The position numbers were made by a program, and so were the translations under genes. The notes beneath the pieces are model-generated. The model was not told the origin of the DNA, searched no databases, and saw nothing but the letters and a program-made list of their open reading frames with translations. From assembly GCA_024345305.1 (NCBI GenBank), contig BRON01000001.1, forward strand, positions 1,736,001 to 1,800,000: a stretch of DNA of 64,000 bases, in the 5' to 3' direction. Below, one piece after another: positions 14,216-25,489 of the stretch. Source of the DNA: Mrakia gelida (lineage: Eukaryota > Basidiomycota > Tremellomycetes > Cystofilobasidiales > Mrakiaceae). Positions within the stretch are counted from its first letter, which is position 1, and every line of letters begins with the position of its first letter.

Positions 14216-15005
14216 GCGAGTGAGCTGAGTTGAGGCTGAGCTTGGAGGCTGTATGAAGGGACGTAGGGAGGGGGTGTTGGTGTAGGTGATGTATGAGAGA
14301 GAGGTCAGAAGGAGAGAGAAAGGGTTGGGGAAAGGGAAGGGCGACGCAAGACGAACCTCGCTCGCTTCTTTCCCGCGCGTCGACTTTGCTTTCAGGAACG
14401 AGCCGCTTGGGTTTCAGTTTCGAGGGAGGGCGATGATGCTTGATTGAAAGAGGGAGTAAATTGAAGGGTCTCAAAAAGGCCTGGGTCCAAAGAGCTTCCG
14501 TTCTTTGTTGTTATTGTTGTTGTTGTCGAAGCGAAGGTGAAGATGAGAGTCGAGGTCGACGCGTCGCACGATCTGTCAACGCACAAAGACGCGACGCGAC
14601 GCGAGAAGTCAGCGGAAGAGTCATGCGAAGTGGAGCTTGAGTAATGAAATCCGCTCACCATCGAGATTTGCCTCCGAGAGCGCGCTAGCCAGTCGTGGTT
14701 GAGAGGGACGAGGAGGGTGAAGGGAAAGGGATCAAATCGCGAGGTGAAGGATTTCCGTACCTGTTCTTCGAAGAGCCTGACAAGCGGAGGAAGAGGGTAA
14801 AGAGGCTCAGATCGAGTAGAGCGTCGGAGGCCGAGGGAGAAGGGAACTGGGGTTGTTTGTGGACGCGGCGGAAGGGAGGTCGCGTCGAGCTCGAGCTGAA
14901 GAGAGCATCAAGATCGGACTGAAGCTGCTGAAGAGGACATAAACGTAAGGCGTCCCAAGTAGTGAAAGCGAAGATGTAAAAGAAGAGATAGAGAAGGAGC
15001 CCAGC
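14216..15005. other. Intergenic region, possible spliced 5' UTR of the DUF6534 gene
   Basis: About 790 bp. On the minus strand there are intron-like signals (GTGAGC near 14661, CTGAC, then TTGACAG near 14580), and GACGCGTC at 14558. The segment between reads in no convincing protein frame. I interpret it as UTR/promoter. No protein family recognised. Confidence 0.35.
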
Positions 15006-17361
15006 TCACTGAGATAGGTAGAGGAAGCGATTGGAGGACGAGGACGAGGGAGAAGGGGAGAAGGAGGAACGGAGAGGTCAGTCTGCGAGTTCAAGAAGGC
15101 TGAGGAGAGTAAAAGCGACTCACGTCCATCGGATGGCACTCCCTGAGGTGTTAAGAAGAAGCAAGAGGAAGTCAGCGAGCGAGTCGAGAGAGGTCGACGC
15201 GAAGGAGCGAAAACACTCACCAACACCCAGAAACCACGGCCCTATGCAGGTAAAAGAACACCATATCGGCGAAGATGTAAGTCGAGGGTCCTAGCGAGTA
15301 GTGCTGATCCCCGTCGTAGACTAGGAAAAGAAAGGGCAGAGGGAAGTGTCGAAGTCAGTCAGCGTCTCGTCTCGTTCTTGCGTTCGTTCTTCACGACCTT
15401 CCCTTCCTTCTCATTCTCCTCCTTCCCGTGCCCACTGAGAATCCGAATCCCATCCCACCCTTCCCACCCTCCCACAAAGCCACCCCCAACGAACTCACAA
15501 TGCCCATACCCCTCCAACTTCTCTCCCCACGAGAAATCCCTCACGCCCTCCTCCCTCGCCACACTTCTCGCACTCTGATCCAACTGGAAGATCTTGAGCA
15601 GTCCCTCGTGATCGTCCTTCTTCCTCAGCTGTCTCGTCCTCAGCATCAACGGCACGGTAGGTCCGAACGTCGATTTGAGGTGGTGGACGAAGGTGCGAAG
15701 ACGAGAGCGATGCCAGGTTAGCTCGGGGTAGGTATAGCCAAGTTGGGAAGCGGAGGGTCGATCTTCGGGGGCGAGACGGGTTCGGTGCCTGTGCGAAACG
15801 AAGTGAAGTGAAAGGTCCGGGAGGGGAGGGAGAGGTCAGCTCGTCGAAACGAAAACGAAAAGGACGCGTCTCGTCTCTTCTCTCCCTCCTCCGGCTCTTC
15901 GAAACCCAAACTCGAAGCACGACTCACCAACTCAGAAAGTGATCATCCCAGAAAAGACTCGCGTACACCACCAGGTCCACGGACCTCCCTCCCTCGTGTC
16001 CCTCCTTGACGGATCCATCAGGGTTGAACTCCTTGAGAACGATGCCTTCGCGAGTGGCGAGGAGAGGTTCGAAGAGACCGTCCCATCGCTCTTCGAAAGG
16101 TCCGGGACCTTGCTCGCCTTTGAAGCATTGCTCGAAGTCTTCTTTGCTGTCGACCATGCCGAGGGTGAAGAGGTTGACTTTGAGGAAGGGAAAGAGAGGG
16201 TGGGTGGGAGGGAGGGAAGAGGAGAACGACGAGTGAGTTTTCTCGTTCGTTTTTTTCGTTCGCTTCGAGGGAGTACGGTACTCACCGATGGTGAGGTTGA
16301 GGTTATGGACGTGGCATGCTCCTCCGACGTGGCCTCCCCAGGAGCTGTATTTCGAATTGGGGACTTCCGAGCAGAATTGCTCGACCTGCGAGGCAAGGAG
16401 AACGAGACAGAGAAGAGAAGGATCAGCTCAACTCTGCAAAGGGCGACTGATAAGCTAAGAGTGGAGGACTAACGTTGTTTCGGTCGTCTGGTTCGATTGA
16501 AGAGGAAGCAAGAAAGAGACGCGTCGTCAGAACAAGAACGAAGACGAGGGGAGAGCGACGACGAAGCGATGCACTCACGACTGGAAGAGAAGAGCGGCGA
16601 GGCGGAGAAGAAATGATAGAGTTAAGACGGAGAAGTGTAGGGGAGTTAGAGGGAGTAGAGGAACGAACCTCGAGCCTGAACGAACGAAACGAAGAGGAGG
16701 AAGAACGAGGTGAGCTTCGTCTTTTGTTCCCTCTCCTGCTCCCTCTCTTCCCACCCCCACGAAGACCTGCAGCTTCCAAACTCACCAATCAGCAACACAA
16801 GCTTATCCCTCGCGAACTCCAACCCGCCCGTCTCTCCCTTCGCGAGCGTCTGCAGATACGGCGGGGCAGCTCTGACCTCGTCCGCGTCCGGAATGAGCGT
16901 GAGGGAGAAGTCCATGGCTGCGATCTTCAGAGGTTGTTGTTCTTGAGCAGGGGGCAGGAAGGGTATCCATCGTGTTTCGGTTCGGTTTTCCCCCCAGTGG
17001 ATGAAACCTGGGAGGGAGAAGGGGTCGTGGTCTGAGGAAGGGCAGGAGGGAGGGCAGAACGGAGGAGGAGGAGGTTGACCGAAGTTGGGAGGAGGTCCCC
17101 CAGGGAGGTGCAGGGAGGAGAGGACGTCTTTGAGGCTGAGAGGAACGAAGGACGACGATGAGGATGAGGACGGGAGTCAGCTTCGAGCTTGAGCGAAAGA
17201 GAAGAGCTCGCGAGTGAAGGAAGCGAATGGACAAAGGAGGGAGGGAAGGAAGGTTGGTGAGCTCACCTCGTGTCGACATTCCAGATCAACCACAGCGACG
17301 CTCCCAGCGAGAGAGAGACCACGCAAGCCGTCGTATACTTGGCTCCTTTTGAAAAGTACAT
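15006..17361 (-). CDS. Type II membrane SGNH/PC-esterase-like protein with microexons
   Basis: Start ATG at 17361: MYFSKGAKYTTACVVSLSLG opens a signal anchor of about 25 residues, then a Pro-rich stem. The lumenal part has FARDKLVLLIG; splicing through exons of 7 nt (16669-16675), 2 nt (16579-16580) and 14 nt (16474-16487) yields LLIGSSHDRNNVEQFCSEV. I read this as an SGNH block I with GSS in place of GDS. Later come SSWGGHVGGACHVHNLNLTI, DLVVYASLFWDDHFLSW, LTWHRSRLRTFVHHLKSTF, PLMLRTRQLRKKDDHEG and FYDGDQHYSLGPSTY (a D-x-x-H-like end), then FADMVFFYLHRAVVSG. The architecture fits Golgi acyl-esterase/acetyltransferase-like proteins acting on glycans. The exact C-terminus (stop at 15006 directly after a splice) is less certain. 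Function inferred only. Confidence 0.6.
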
Positions 17362-17718
17362 CGGACGAGCAGCAGGTCGTGGTTAGCAGGTCAACAGCGA
17401 AAAAGGGTCTCAGGGAGAGAAGGTCCATCCAGATCAGCGTTTGACAAGGAGGAGGAGAGTTTGAGGGGGGGTGAAACCCAAGGAGGTCGGGGAAGCGACA
17501 AGAGCAAGCAAGCTCACCCAAACCATCAACGAGCCCTTTTTCTCGTGTATATCTACCTTTCTCGCTCGTATATGAGCTCGTCACCCAGTATATTGGAGGA
17601 GGGAGGAGGCGGAGTTTCTTCCTCACCTCGAGATCGTCGGCATCGCTCTTCATCTCGACCTCCTGCTCCTCCTCGTTCCATCCTCCTCCTTCCCTTTCTC
17701 GTCGCTTCCAAACTGGGC
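17362..17718. promoter_or_regulatory. Divergent promoter between SGNH-like and GT17 genes
   Basis: About 355 bp between two opposed start codons. Both gene products are predicted type II secretory-pathway proteins, so shared regulation is possible. There is an AT-containing patch around 17570 (TCGTATATGAGC). No other exon is required. Confidence 0.45.
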
Positions 17719-19532
17719 ATGTCGAGGAGATCTCGCTATAGGAACTTTTCTTACTTGCTCTCCATCGGTCAGTCCTTCCCATCCTCTTTCTATCGAGAAA
17801 AGAAACGAAGAATTGACTCCTTCTTCCCTCGTTGCAGTGCTCGTCCTCCTCTTCATCAGCTCATCTCTTCCAACTTAGTTCGTCTTCTCATCCCCTCCCT
17901 CCCTCCTTCTCAGCGCCGCTAACCTCTTCTTCATGAAGCTACCAAACGAAAACCTTCCTCTCCTACTCGACCCGTTTCCTATGGGATCATCCGGATGGTC
18001 CTAAACGAGTGATCCCTCACTTCTACGCCGAGGGCATGCTCGACCCTTCCAACTCAGAGTCGACCGACAAGCTCTGCGAGCTTCACGGATGGAAGAGGAG
18101 GAAGGAGAACGATAAGGTCGATATCTGGGATGCTGTTCTGTTTGTGAGTCCTCGAGAAGAAGCTCGAAGATGGGGACGTGGAGGAGGAAGGAAGGAAACG
18201 CCGAGCTCACCAACCCACCCTCGTTTTCGTTTGCTCTACGTTCGTGCTTTTCAGTCTACCGAGCTGGACTTGCTAGAAGTCAGACTGGCTGAGATGGATC
18301 CTTTCGTGGATATGTTCATCGTCGTGGAATCGTGAGTCGAAATCCCTTCCTTGCGATCTTGACTCCAACCCAACGAGCTCAAGCTCAACAATCTCTTCCT
18401 CCTCCCTCCCTTCCCTCTTGTTCAGCACCCACACCTTCACCGGCCTCCCCCGAAACCTCACTCTCCCTCCCCCAACCACCTCTTTACCTCTGCCTCCAAC
18501 GCTCCAACCCTTCGCCTCCAAACTCCTCATCCACCCTCACCCAGGCCGTCCTCTCGCCTTCCCCTCTGAGGACCCCTTCGTCCTCGAACGCGAGCAACGC
18601 GCGACCGTCACCTCCGTCATCAACGCTGAACTTGCTCTTCGTGGGTCGGGAGGGAAGGAGGTGGTGGTGGTGATGGGGGATGTGGATGAGATTCCGAGGA
18701 GGGAGACGGTGGGGATCCTGAGGGAGTGTAGTTGGGAGGAAGGGGAGGAAGGGCAGATTGCTGGGACTAGAGGGAGACTAGGGAAGGGGTGGGGAAGGAT
18801 TCATCTGCAGTTGAGGCAGTATTTGTATTCGTTTGAGTTCCCTACGGTACGCACACACACTCTCTTCCCCTTTCTCTTGTATCGAGAGTTTGGTTCGCGC
18901 GCGACGAAGCTCACCGTTTCGCTTCTTTTCGACTGCTGCCAGGACTTCGCTTCCTGGCGCCTTCAAGCCCACCACTGGATCCCTGGGAAGTCAACCTACA
19001 TGCATTCTCAGACTACCGATCGAGTTCTGGCGGATTCGGGGTGGCATTGCTCGTGAGTCTCCTCCTCTCCCAACGAAGAGTCGACGCGTCGAGCTGACAC
19101 CTCTCTCCTTCCTTTATCTTCCGCCGTGCACAGGTTCTGCTTCAAAACCCTCCCCCAGTTCACAGCCAAGATGCTCGGCTTCTCCCACGCCGATCGACTA
19201 GGTTCCTCAGCTTCGAGGCTCCTCGCTCCGAAGCGACTGCAGAAGGTCATCTGCGGTGAGTGGCGAGTTCGAGTCGAGCTCGCTCTGCTCTCTCCCTTCT
19301 TCTCGCCCGAGCTGACTGACCCTCTTTCTCGTTTTCGTGTTGGCTTGTCTCGCTCGTAGAGGGAAGTGACATCTTCGGTATGCTGCCCGAGGCGTACAGG
19401 TTCAAGGACTTGGTCTCCCTCTGGTCGGTGGATCGAAGTTCGAGCGCGGTGGGTTTGCCGAGGAGAGTGCTGGAGGGTGGGAAGGAGAGGTTTGGGTATT
19501 TACTGCCTGGTGGGTGTGTGAGGGATGGATGA
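17719..19532 (+). CDS. Glycosyltransferase family 17 protein (MGAT3-like N-acetylglucosaminyltransferase)
   Basis: MSRRSRYRNFSYLLSIVLVLLFISSSLP is a type II signal anchor. The lumenal domain follows the GT17 order: WDAVLFSTELDLLEVRLAEM, FVDMFIVVESTHTFTG, then LEREQRATVTSVINAELALR, VVVMGDVDEIPRRETV (DxD-like DVDE), LRQYLYSFEFPT, LQAHHWIPGKSTYMHSQTTD, SGWHCSFCFKTLPQF and CEGSDIFGMLPEAY. These match beta-1,4-mannosyl-glycoprotein GlcNAc transferase-like fungal proteins. It probably adds sugar to N-glycans or related glycans in the Golgi, using a metal-bound nucleotide sugar. Stop TGA at 19530-19532. The intron at about 19051-19133 carries GACGCGTC four bases before its CTGAC branch site. Confidence 0.8.
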
Positions 19533-19878
19533 TACTAGTCAGTTCAGTTCAGTTTTGGTTGGACGTTCGGGGGAGGAGGGAAAGAGAGGCGAGACGGGAG
19601 GAGGTCGTGAAGCTCAGTTCGAAAAGAAGAGGAGGAGGAGTCTGAGCTCTCGCTGATTTTCTTTCTTTCTCTGCTCTGGGTCGCGTTCTACTGTAGTGCA
19701 CTTCTTTCGATCAACCTCGTTCTCTCCGACGCATCGCAAGGCTGTGAAACAGCGACCTCCCTCCGAACTGAGGCCGGCCGTGACCTTCGCTTCGCCAACC
19801 TTCCCTCCCTCCCTCTCCCAGTGTCTCCCACTCTCCCCCAGCCACCACCTCCTCCTTCTGATCTAACGCTTCTCCTTC
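19533..19878. other. Intergenic region between GT17 and the MARVEL-like gene
   Basis: About 345 bp of 3' UTR and promoter. Very pyrimidine-rich from 19795 to the next ATG. No exon seen. Confidence 0.4.
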
Positions 19879-21059
19879 ATGACCTCTTCCTTCTTCTCTT
19901 CGACCCTCGCCACAGTTCGGACAAGCGCCTATGCAATCTTGCTCGTCCTCCACCTCGTTCTGATCGTTCTCGCTGGGACGTGGTACGAACCGGTGAGCTC
20001 TCAAACACTTGCCTCTTTCCGTCTACAGTCATAGAGAGAAGCTGACTGCCTCTACCATCTTCTTCGTCCGTCTCGTCAGTCTCGTCGTGAGCTCGTCCCG
20101 CTCCCTCTCTGTTTCCCTCGACCTCGACGCGTCTGACTCCCTCACTTTCGCCATCCCTTCTCCTTCTCAGAGGGCGGCGACGGGATCTGGGCCATCACAG
20201 TCATCATGCTCATGCTCTTCGGATCCCTCTCGTTCATCACCATCCTCCTCTTCCTGTGAGCTCGCCCTCTCCTTCTCTGAAACCGGAACAGCGCCAAGGT
20301 CTGACCTTCGTTCTTCCCTCCTCTCCTCTCCTCTTCTCTTCCCTTCTCTCCCTTCACCACACAGGTTCATCCTCCACCGCATCTCGAGCATCCACCAGCT
20401 CAGGTTCGAGCTCATCTGGCTCTTCTTGATCACCGCGACCTGGGCTGGTGCGTTCGTCTTCACTTCTCTCTCGAACGAGCAGAAACGAGGCTGGGTCGAG
20501 GGTTGTCACCCGAGACTTCGACTCGACTCGCGAGCTCACCTCTTCTTCGCCCTTTCCTTTCCAGGTCTACTCGCCGCCTTCCGTTCTGACTACCTCAACA
20601 TGACTCAGAGCTGGGGGTTCTGTGCTCCTAAAGAAAGTGAGTCTTCGCTGCGACTTACCTCGTGTCGTTCTCGTTCTCGCTGACTCTCGTTTCGCTGCCT
20701 TCGCTCTTCGCAGAAAACGCTAGCTGCAAGAAGCTCAAGCTCGTGCTCGCTTTCGTGATCACTAACACCGCTTTTACGGCAGCTTGCTTCCTTGGAACCA
20801 TCGCTTTTGGAGTTGTTCAGCAGCTGAGGGGACGAGAATGGGTTCGTCGCGCGCGTCTTCGCTCCTCCTCCTCGCTCGCTCACTCGCTTTCCCTCCCCCC
20901 CCCCCCCCCCAATCCCTCCTCAGCTTCTCTCCGAGAACTGATCTGCCTCTCTGTCGCCGTTTATCGCAGGTCTGGTCCTCTCCTATGGTCACAAGCTCGG
21001 CTTCTTCGGACGATCTCAACAAGCCTGCCAGGATGCGTTCCAACGTTTCAGACCTCTAA
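19879..21059 (+). CDS. Four-transmembrane MARVEL-like protein
   Basis: Exons join to about 215 residues with four hydrophobic segments. TM1 is AYAILLVLHLVLIVLAGTW. TM2 is IWAITVIMLMLFGSLSFITILLFLFI. TM3 is RFELIWLFLITATWAGLLAAF. TM4 is LVLAFVITNTAFTAACFLGTIAFGVV. Between TM3 and TM4 there is a cysteine pair region (WGFCAPKENASCKKLK). The FELIWLF-x-x-WAG pattern before TM3 is typical of fungal MARVEL-domain proteins of the plasma membrane/eisosome type. The short tail ends SDDLNKPARMRSNVSDL. Function is probably membrane organisation; not established. The last intron contains a 16-base C run. Confidence 0.65.
20895..20910 (+). repeat. Poly-C homopolymer in an intron
   Basis: Sixteen consecutive C residues sit inside the last intron of the MARVEL-like gene, just upstream of its acceptor region. 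The run could be length-variable or prone to sequencing error. It is not in coding sequence. Confidence 0.8.
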
Positions 21060-22146
21060 AAACCTTCCATCTTCGGCTTCGCTCGCTTTCAGGCTTTCCC
21101 TACCTACCTAATATCTAATCTCAGCTACCACGACCACGGTCTTATACTTGACTCGTCTTCCTACTCGCTTCCTTTCGACTCTTCTCGCGATCCATCTTCG
21201 TCGACTTTCGTTCTGCGCCTCACTGTACCGCTCCTTGACCATTTATTGCTTGATACCTAATCCTTAATTTTACCTCTATCCACTAGCAAACAATCCTGCG
21301 AGAGTCTCACCACGATGAAAATCTCCAAGCTGCATTCCTTCGAGGGGAAAGAAGGGTCAGCCCACGTTTTGCTTTCGCTTTTCGCTCTCTCCCTCCGATG
21401 CTTCGTTTCGGACCTGTTTCACCTCGCTCTCGCTCTCTCTCTCTCTCGCTTGGGGATGGGGTCTGCATGTTCGCAAAACCTTTGGGGTAGTACATAGAGA
21501 GGTTGGGGAGACCCTGACGAGGAAGAGGCGCGCAAGGATGGATTTGTACCTGTCAAAAAATGTAGAAAGGGAGCAGAAGCAGCTTGTTCAGGTAAGATTT
21601 TCCGATGGGGACGAGATTGAACGGCTGCGAGAAAATATGGCTCGAGCTTCAGAGAAGGAGAAGAGTCGACGAAGTATCAGCGAGCGAGAGACGAAAACGG
21701 CTCGATCTCGACGCGTCGCTCGGATAGCTCTGACTCATGCGGATCTTAGTAAACCTCCCTCATCTCTGCATCAATGACGACGTGGAACCCAAGCTCGACA
21801 TCGGAAGATCTCGGTCGGTCTCTCAAGAAAAACTGCTCACGGGAACGGATCAACCAAACACTTTCCCGTCGTGACTCGAGCCAACGGATCTTCTTCGATT
21901 CCCTTCTTCCTTCCCCCAAGCGGCCCGCTCTAAAACGAGCCTAGGCTGGAACTGAAGCCCACCAACTCGGGTGAAAAACTGCGCGGATTGAGGAGTAAAC
22001 AGAACCGGAGACAGGACCTTCCCCGCTCAGCCCTTCGCTCCTCGTTCTTCTCTCCCCCAACGCTTTCCTTCCTCGTCCTCACTAGAAAAGGAAGACTGCT
22101 CTCGAAGCAGTTCTGCCCACCAACCACCATCATCTCAGGATCCAAG
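21060..22146. other. Long intergenic region upstream of the NCS1 permease
   Basis: About 1.09 kb without a recognised gene. It contains a GACGCGTC at 21710, (CT)n tracts near 21430-21450, and CT-rich DNA before the ATG at 22147. The size fits an extended promoter for a regulated nutrient transporter, but no specific operator (for example a clear GATA cluster) could be assigned with confidence. Confidence 0.4.
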
Positions 22147-25100
22147 ATGTCGTTTAGAAACCTGCTTGCGAGGACGAAGAGGCTGATAGAGGTGCCTGGT
22201 TCATCGGATCCATACGTGAGCTCGACATTTCCTTCCCCCTTCCTTCCCCTCCTTCGTTTCTCGTTGTACCTCTCTTCCCGTTTCTTTTTTTGCCCTTATC
22301 TCCTTCACCTCTTCCTCTATACACATCCATCTCTACTTCCGCCTCCCTGATTTCCTACATCTCCCCATCGCTGTCTGCCTTCTCACACGATTTCGGAAGC
22401 TCACCTCGTCCATCCCTTCTTCGAATTCTTCAGATCAACGACGACATCGTCCCCCTCCCTCCCCATAGGAGGACTTGGACTCAAACGACCTTCTGCTTCT
22501 TCTGGCTCGCTACCTGTACGTTCGAGATCTCCTTTGTTCCATCTCGATGCTCTCCCTTGACCTCCTCTCCCTCTCGCGAGCTCAATCCCTCGTTCTCATC
22601 CTCCCTCTTCTCCCCCTCCTCTTCTTCCCCTCCCTCTTCGCCAGCTATCAACATCGGAGGATTGACTGGAGCATCGTCCATCCTTTCGCTCGGTCTGACT
22701 GTCTACCAAGCCGTGATCACCGACGTTATCGGATCGTTCATCATCTGCTTTGCTCTCGTGGCTAATGGATGTCAAGGAGGGAAGTGGCACATCCCTTTCG
22801 CCGTCGGAAACAGAGCTGGGTGGGGAGTGCGAGGTGCTTGGTTCGTCGTTGCGAACAGGTTGATCTTGAGCTTCTGTTGGTGAGTGTTCTCTCCCTGCTC
22901 TGCCTTCTTCAGCGTAAACATAGAAAACTGACTCGGCTCGTCTCGCTCTCGTCCCCTCTCGGTCTTGGTTGCTCTATACAGGTACGGTGTTCAGTCGTGG
23001 TGGGGAGGACAGGTCACCAAGAACATGATCGGAGCGATCTGGCCTCAGTTTTACAAGATGCGGAACCACTTCCCTGGTGAGTTTGAGTCTTCCCTCTCGC
23101 GACTCGACGCGTCTCGCCTCGTCCCTCCCGCTCCCTTGCGACCGAGCTCCGACGGCACCGAACTAACCCGGAGATCCACGTTCCCTTTTTCTCTCTCAGC
23201 TTCTGCCAACATGGAAACCAACGACTTCAGTTCGTTCCCTCAAGCTGCTTTTTCCTCTCCCTCGTTTCACCTCGCTCACACACTTCGCCTTCCTCCTCCT
23301 TCCCTCAGTCGCCTTCGTCATCTTCTGGGTCGTCTCTCTCCCTCTTCTCGCCATCCGACCGGAGCGGTACCGAATCCCTGCTGTTATCTCCTCGATCTCG
23401 GTCACCGTCGCCGTGATCTCTCTCTTGATCTGGTCGCTCGCGAAGCAAGGGGGAGGAGGTCCACTTCTCTACGAGACTCAAAAGACGACGGGAGTTGTTC
23501 CTCTCAAGGGAGCCAAACTGGGATGGGCTATGGCGAGATCCGTCACCACAACTGTTGGAGGTTGGGCTGGAGCTGTGAGTTCTTGCGCGTTTCCGGCTCT
23601 CGAATCGAGAGAACGAACTGACGCCCTTTCTCCTTGCTTCCTCCAGATCATGTACCAGAGTGGTGAGTTCCAGAACATCGAACCGTAAGATCGAGGCTCG
23701 AGCTGATTCCTCTCTCTCACCAGACTTCTCTCGATACGCTCGCCGACCAGGAGACCAGAGTTCGTCCTCCTCCCTCGCGTCGCCTCGCTCGTTCTCGATC
23801 GTCTCTCCTCGTCGCTGACCCCACCTCTTCTCCTTTCAGTCATGGGACAGATCTTCATCATCCCTTTGTGTTTGATTCTCTCGTCGTTCGTCGGTCTCAT
23901 CGTCACGAGTTGTGCAGGTGAGACGAGTCTCTTGTTCTGCTCGTCCTCCGACCTCGCTCTCGTCTCTTTCCTGACCGTCCTCTTCTACTTTCACCTCTCA
24001 GCTGGATTCTACCCTGACGAAGGACTTCTCTGGTTCGTTTCATTCCCCCAGTCGCTCTCTTTTGCACGGACGACCCCTCGAAGCTGATCAACTCGCGTCT
24101 TTTCTTCGTCTTCCCCTCTCACAGGCGACCTTACAAACTCATGCAGGTCATCCAAGAGACGGAGAATACCTCTGGAGCTCGAGCGGCTATGTTCTTCCTC
24201 GCTTTGACCTTCTTCATGAGTCAGTTCTGTGTGAACGTACGTCCCTCCTCGGTTTTGTCTCTCCTCTCGAGTCGAGTCGAAGCCACCCGAACTGACTTCC
24301 CTTCCTCGCCTCTTCCCCAGATCGCAGGTTGCGCTGTCGTCGGAGGAATCGATCTCGCCAGTCTGATTCCCAAGTATGTGAACACGACTCGAGTGAGTCT
24401 CTTCTCTCCTTTCTCATCCCTTGAGGTCGAACGAGGCAGCTCCCTGACCGTCACGCCTCCTTTTTTCTCTCAGGGCCCGTTCATCGTCGCCATCGTCGGA
24501 TTCGCCATCAACCCCTGGCAACTCTTGAACACTGCCAACACCTTCATCTCTGTGCTCTCTGGCTACTCGATCTTCCTCGGGTTCGTTCGCGTATCTCTCG
24601 ACTCTCGAAAACAAACTCGAACTGACTCGCGCGACTCCTCGTTCCTCCTCCAGTCCTCTCGCCGGCATCATGGTTGCTGATTACTTTTGGATCCGACATC
24701 AAAATGTCCAACTCTCGCATCTCTACGTCGCCAACTCCTCGTCGAACTACTGGTTCTGGCACGGTGCGTCCCGTCGCGTCTTCTCGTCCTCTTCTCGCTC
24801 AACGCGTCGTGCTGACGCTTTCGCTCTCTCTCTCTAGGCCTCAACCTCAAAGCTCCTCTGGTATGGGCTCTCGCCGTCTTCCCTTCTCTCCCAGGCTGGA
24901 TGTCGATTCTTTCGAAGGGGAAAATCGTCGTTGCCGAGGGTTGGGTTCATTGCTCTTACTTGGCATGGCCGCTGGGTCAGTCGCTCTCCCTTTCCTCTCT
25001 TTCTCCGCTTCTTATCTTACCATCCTCTCCTTCTCCTCAGGCTTCGCCATCGCCTCGACCCTCTGGATCGCCATCAACAAGATCTTCCCTCCTCCTGGAG

Positions 25101-25255
25101 TTGGTCTCGTCGACGAGACGGACGTGTTCGGAACCTTCGACGCCGTCGACGATGCTCTTGATGCCGAGAAAGGCTCGAGAGACGGAGGAGAGGATGACCA
25201 TAAGGTCTCGGAGGGAGTTGTTGAGCCGCTGGAGGTGGTGAAGGAGTTGAGGTAA
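22147..25255 (+). CDS. NCS1-family nucleobase/allantoin permease
   Basis: About twelve exons join to roughly 600 residues. The N-terminus has DIVPLPPHRRTWTQTTFCFFW followed by INIGGLTGASSILSLGLT, the NCS1 TM1 segment with the conserved GLT/ASS region. Later come ITDVIGSFIICFALVANG, HIPFAVGNRAGWGVRGAW, YGVQSWWGGQ (NCS1 TM3 signature), AGAIMYQSDFSRYARRPGDQ (the SDFSRY loop, strongly diagnostic), VGGIDLASLIPKYVN, INPWQLLNTANTFISVLSGY and GIMVADYFWIRHQNVQL. Twelve membrane segments are expected. It imports uracil, allantoin, or a related purine/pyrimidine with H+ at the plasma membrane; the substrate cannot be fixed from sequence alone. The acidic tail (DDALDAEKGSRDGGEDD) is typical of fungal members. 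Confidence 0.85.
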
Positions 25256-25489
25256 CGACTTTCGACGCGTTTGGGGTTCGTTCGTTTTGATCTTCTTTCA
25301 GCCTTAGACTTCTCTTGTACTTAGACTCTCTCTCTGCTTGTTACGTTATCTGCTCGCTTTAGTCTCTCTGCTCCTTTCGATCTTTGCTTGCCTTCTTGTA
25401 TGTTCTTCTGACGTCTGCCTGGTCTCTCGTTCGAAAGTCGTCGCATCGAGCGCAAGACGCGTCCCGCTTCGACTCCATGGCATCAGCCT
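25256..25489. other. Convergent intergenic region
   Basis: About 235 bp between the permease 3' end and the RidA 3' end. T-rich stretches (TGTACTTAG, TTGTATG) may serve polyadenylation. Confidence 0.4.

Noticed and set aside
17653..17782. Earlier start for the minus-strand SGNH gene (MKSDADDLEV...)
   Set aside because: It would place the start within 65 bp of, or overlapping, the divergent GT17 start. The ATG at 17361 immediately precedes the signal anchor without needing another exon.
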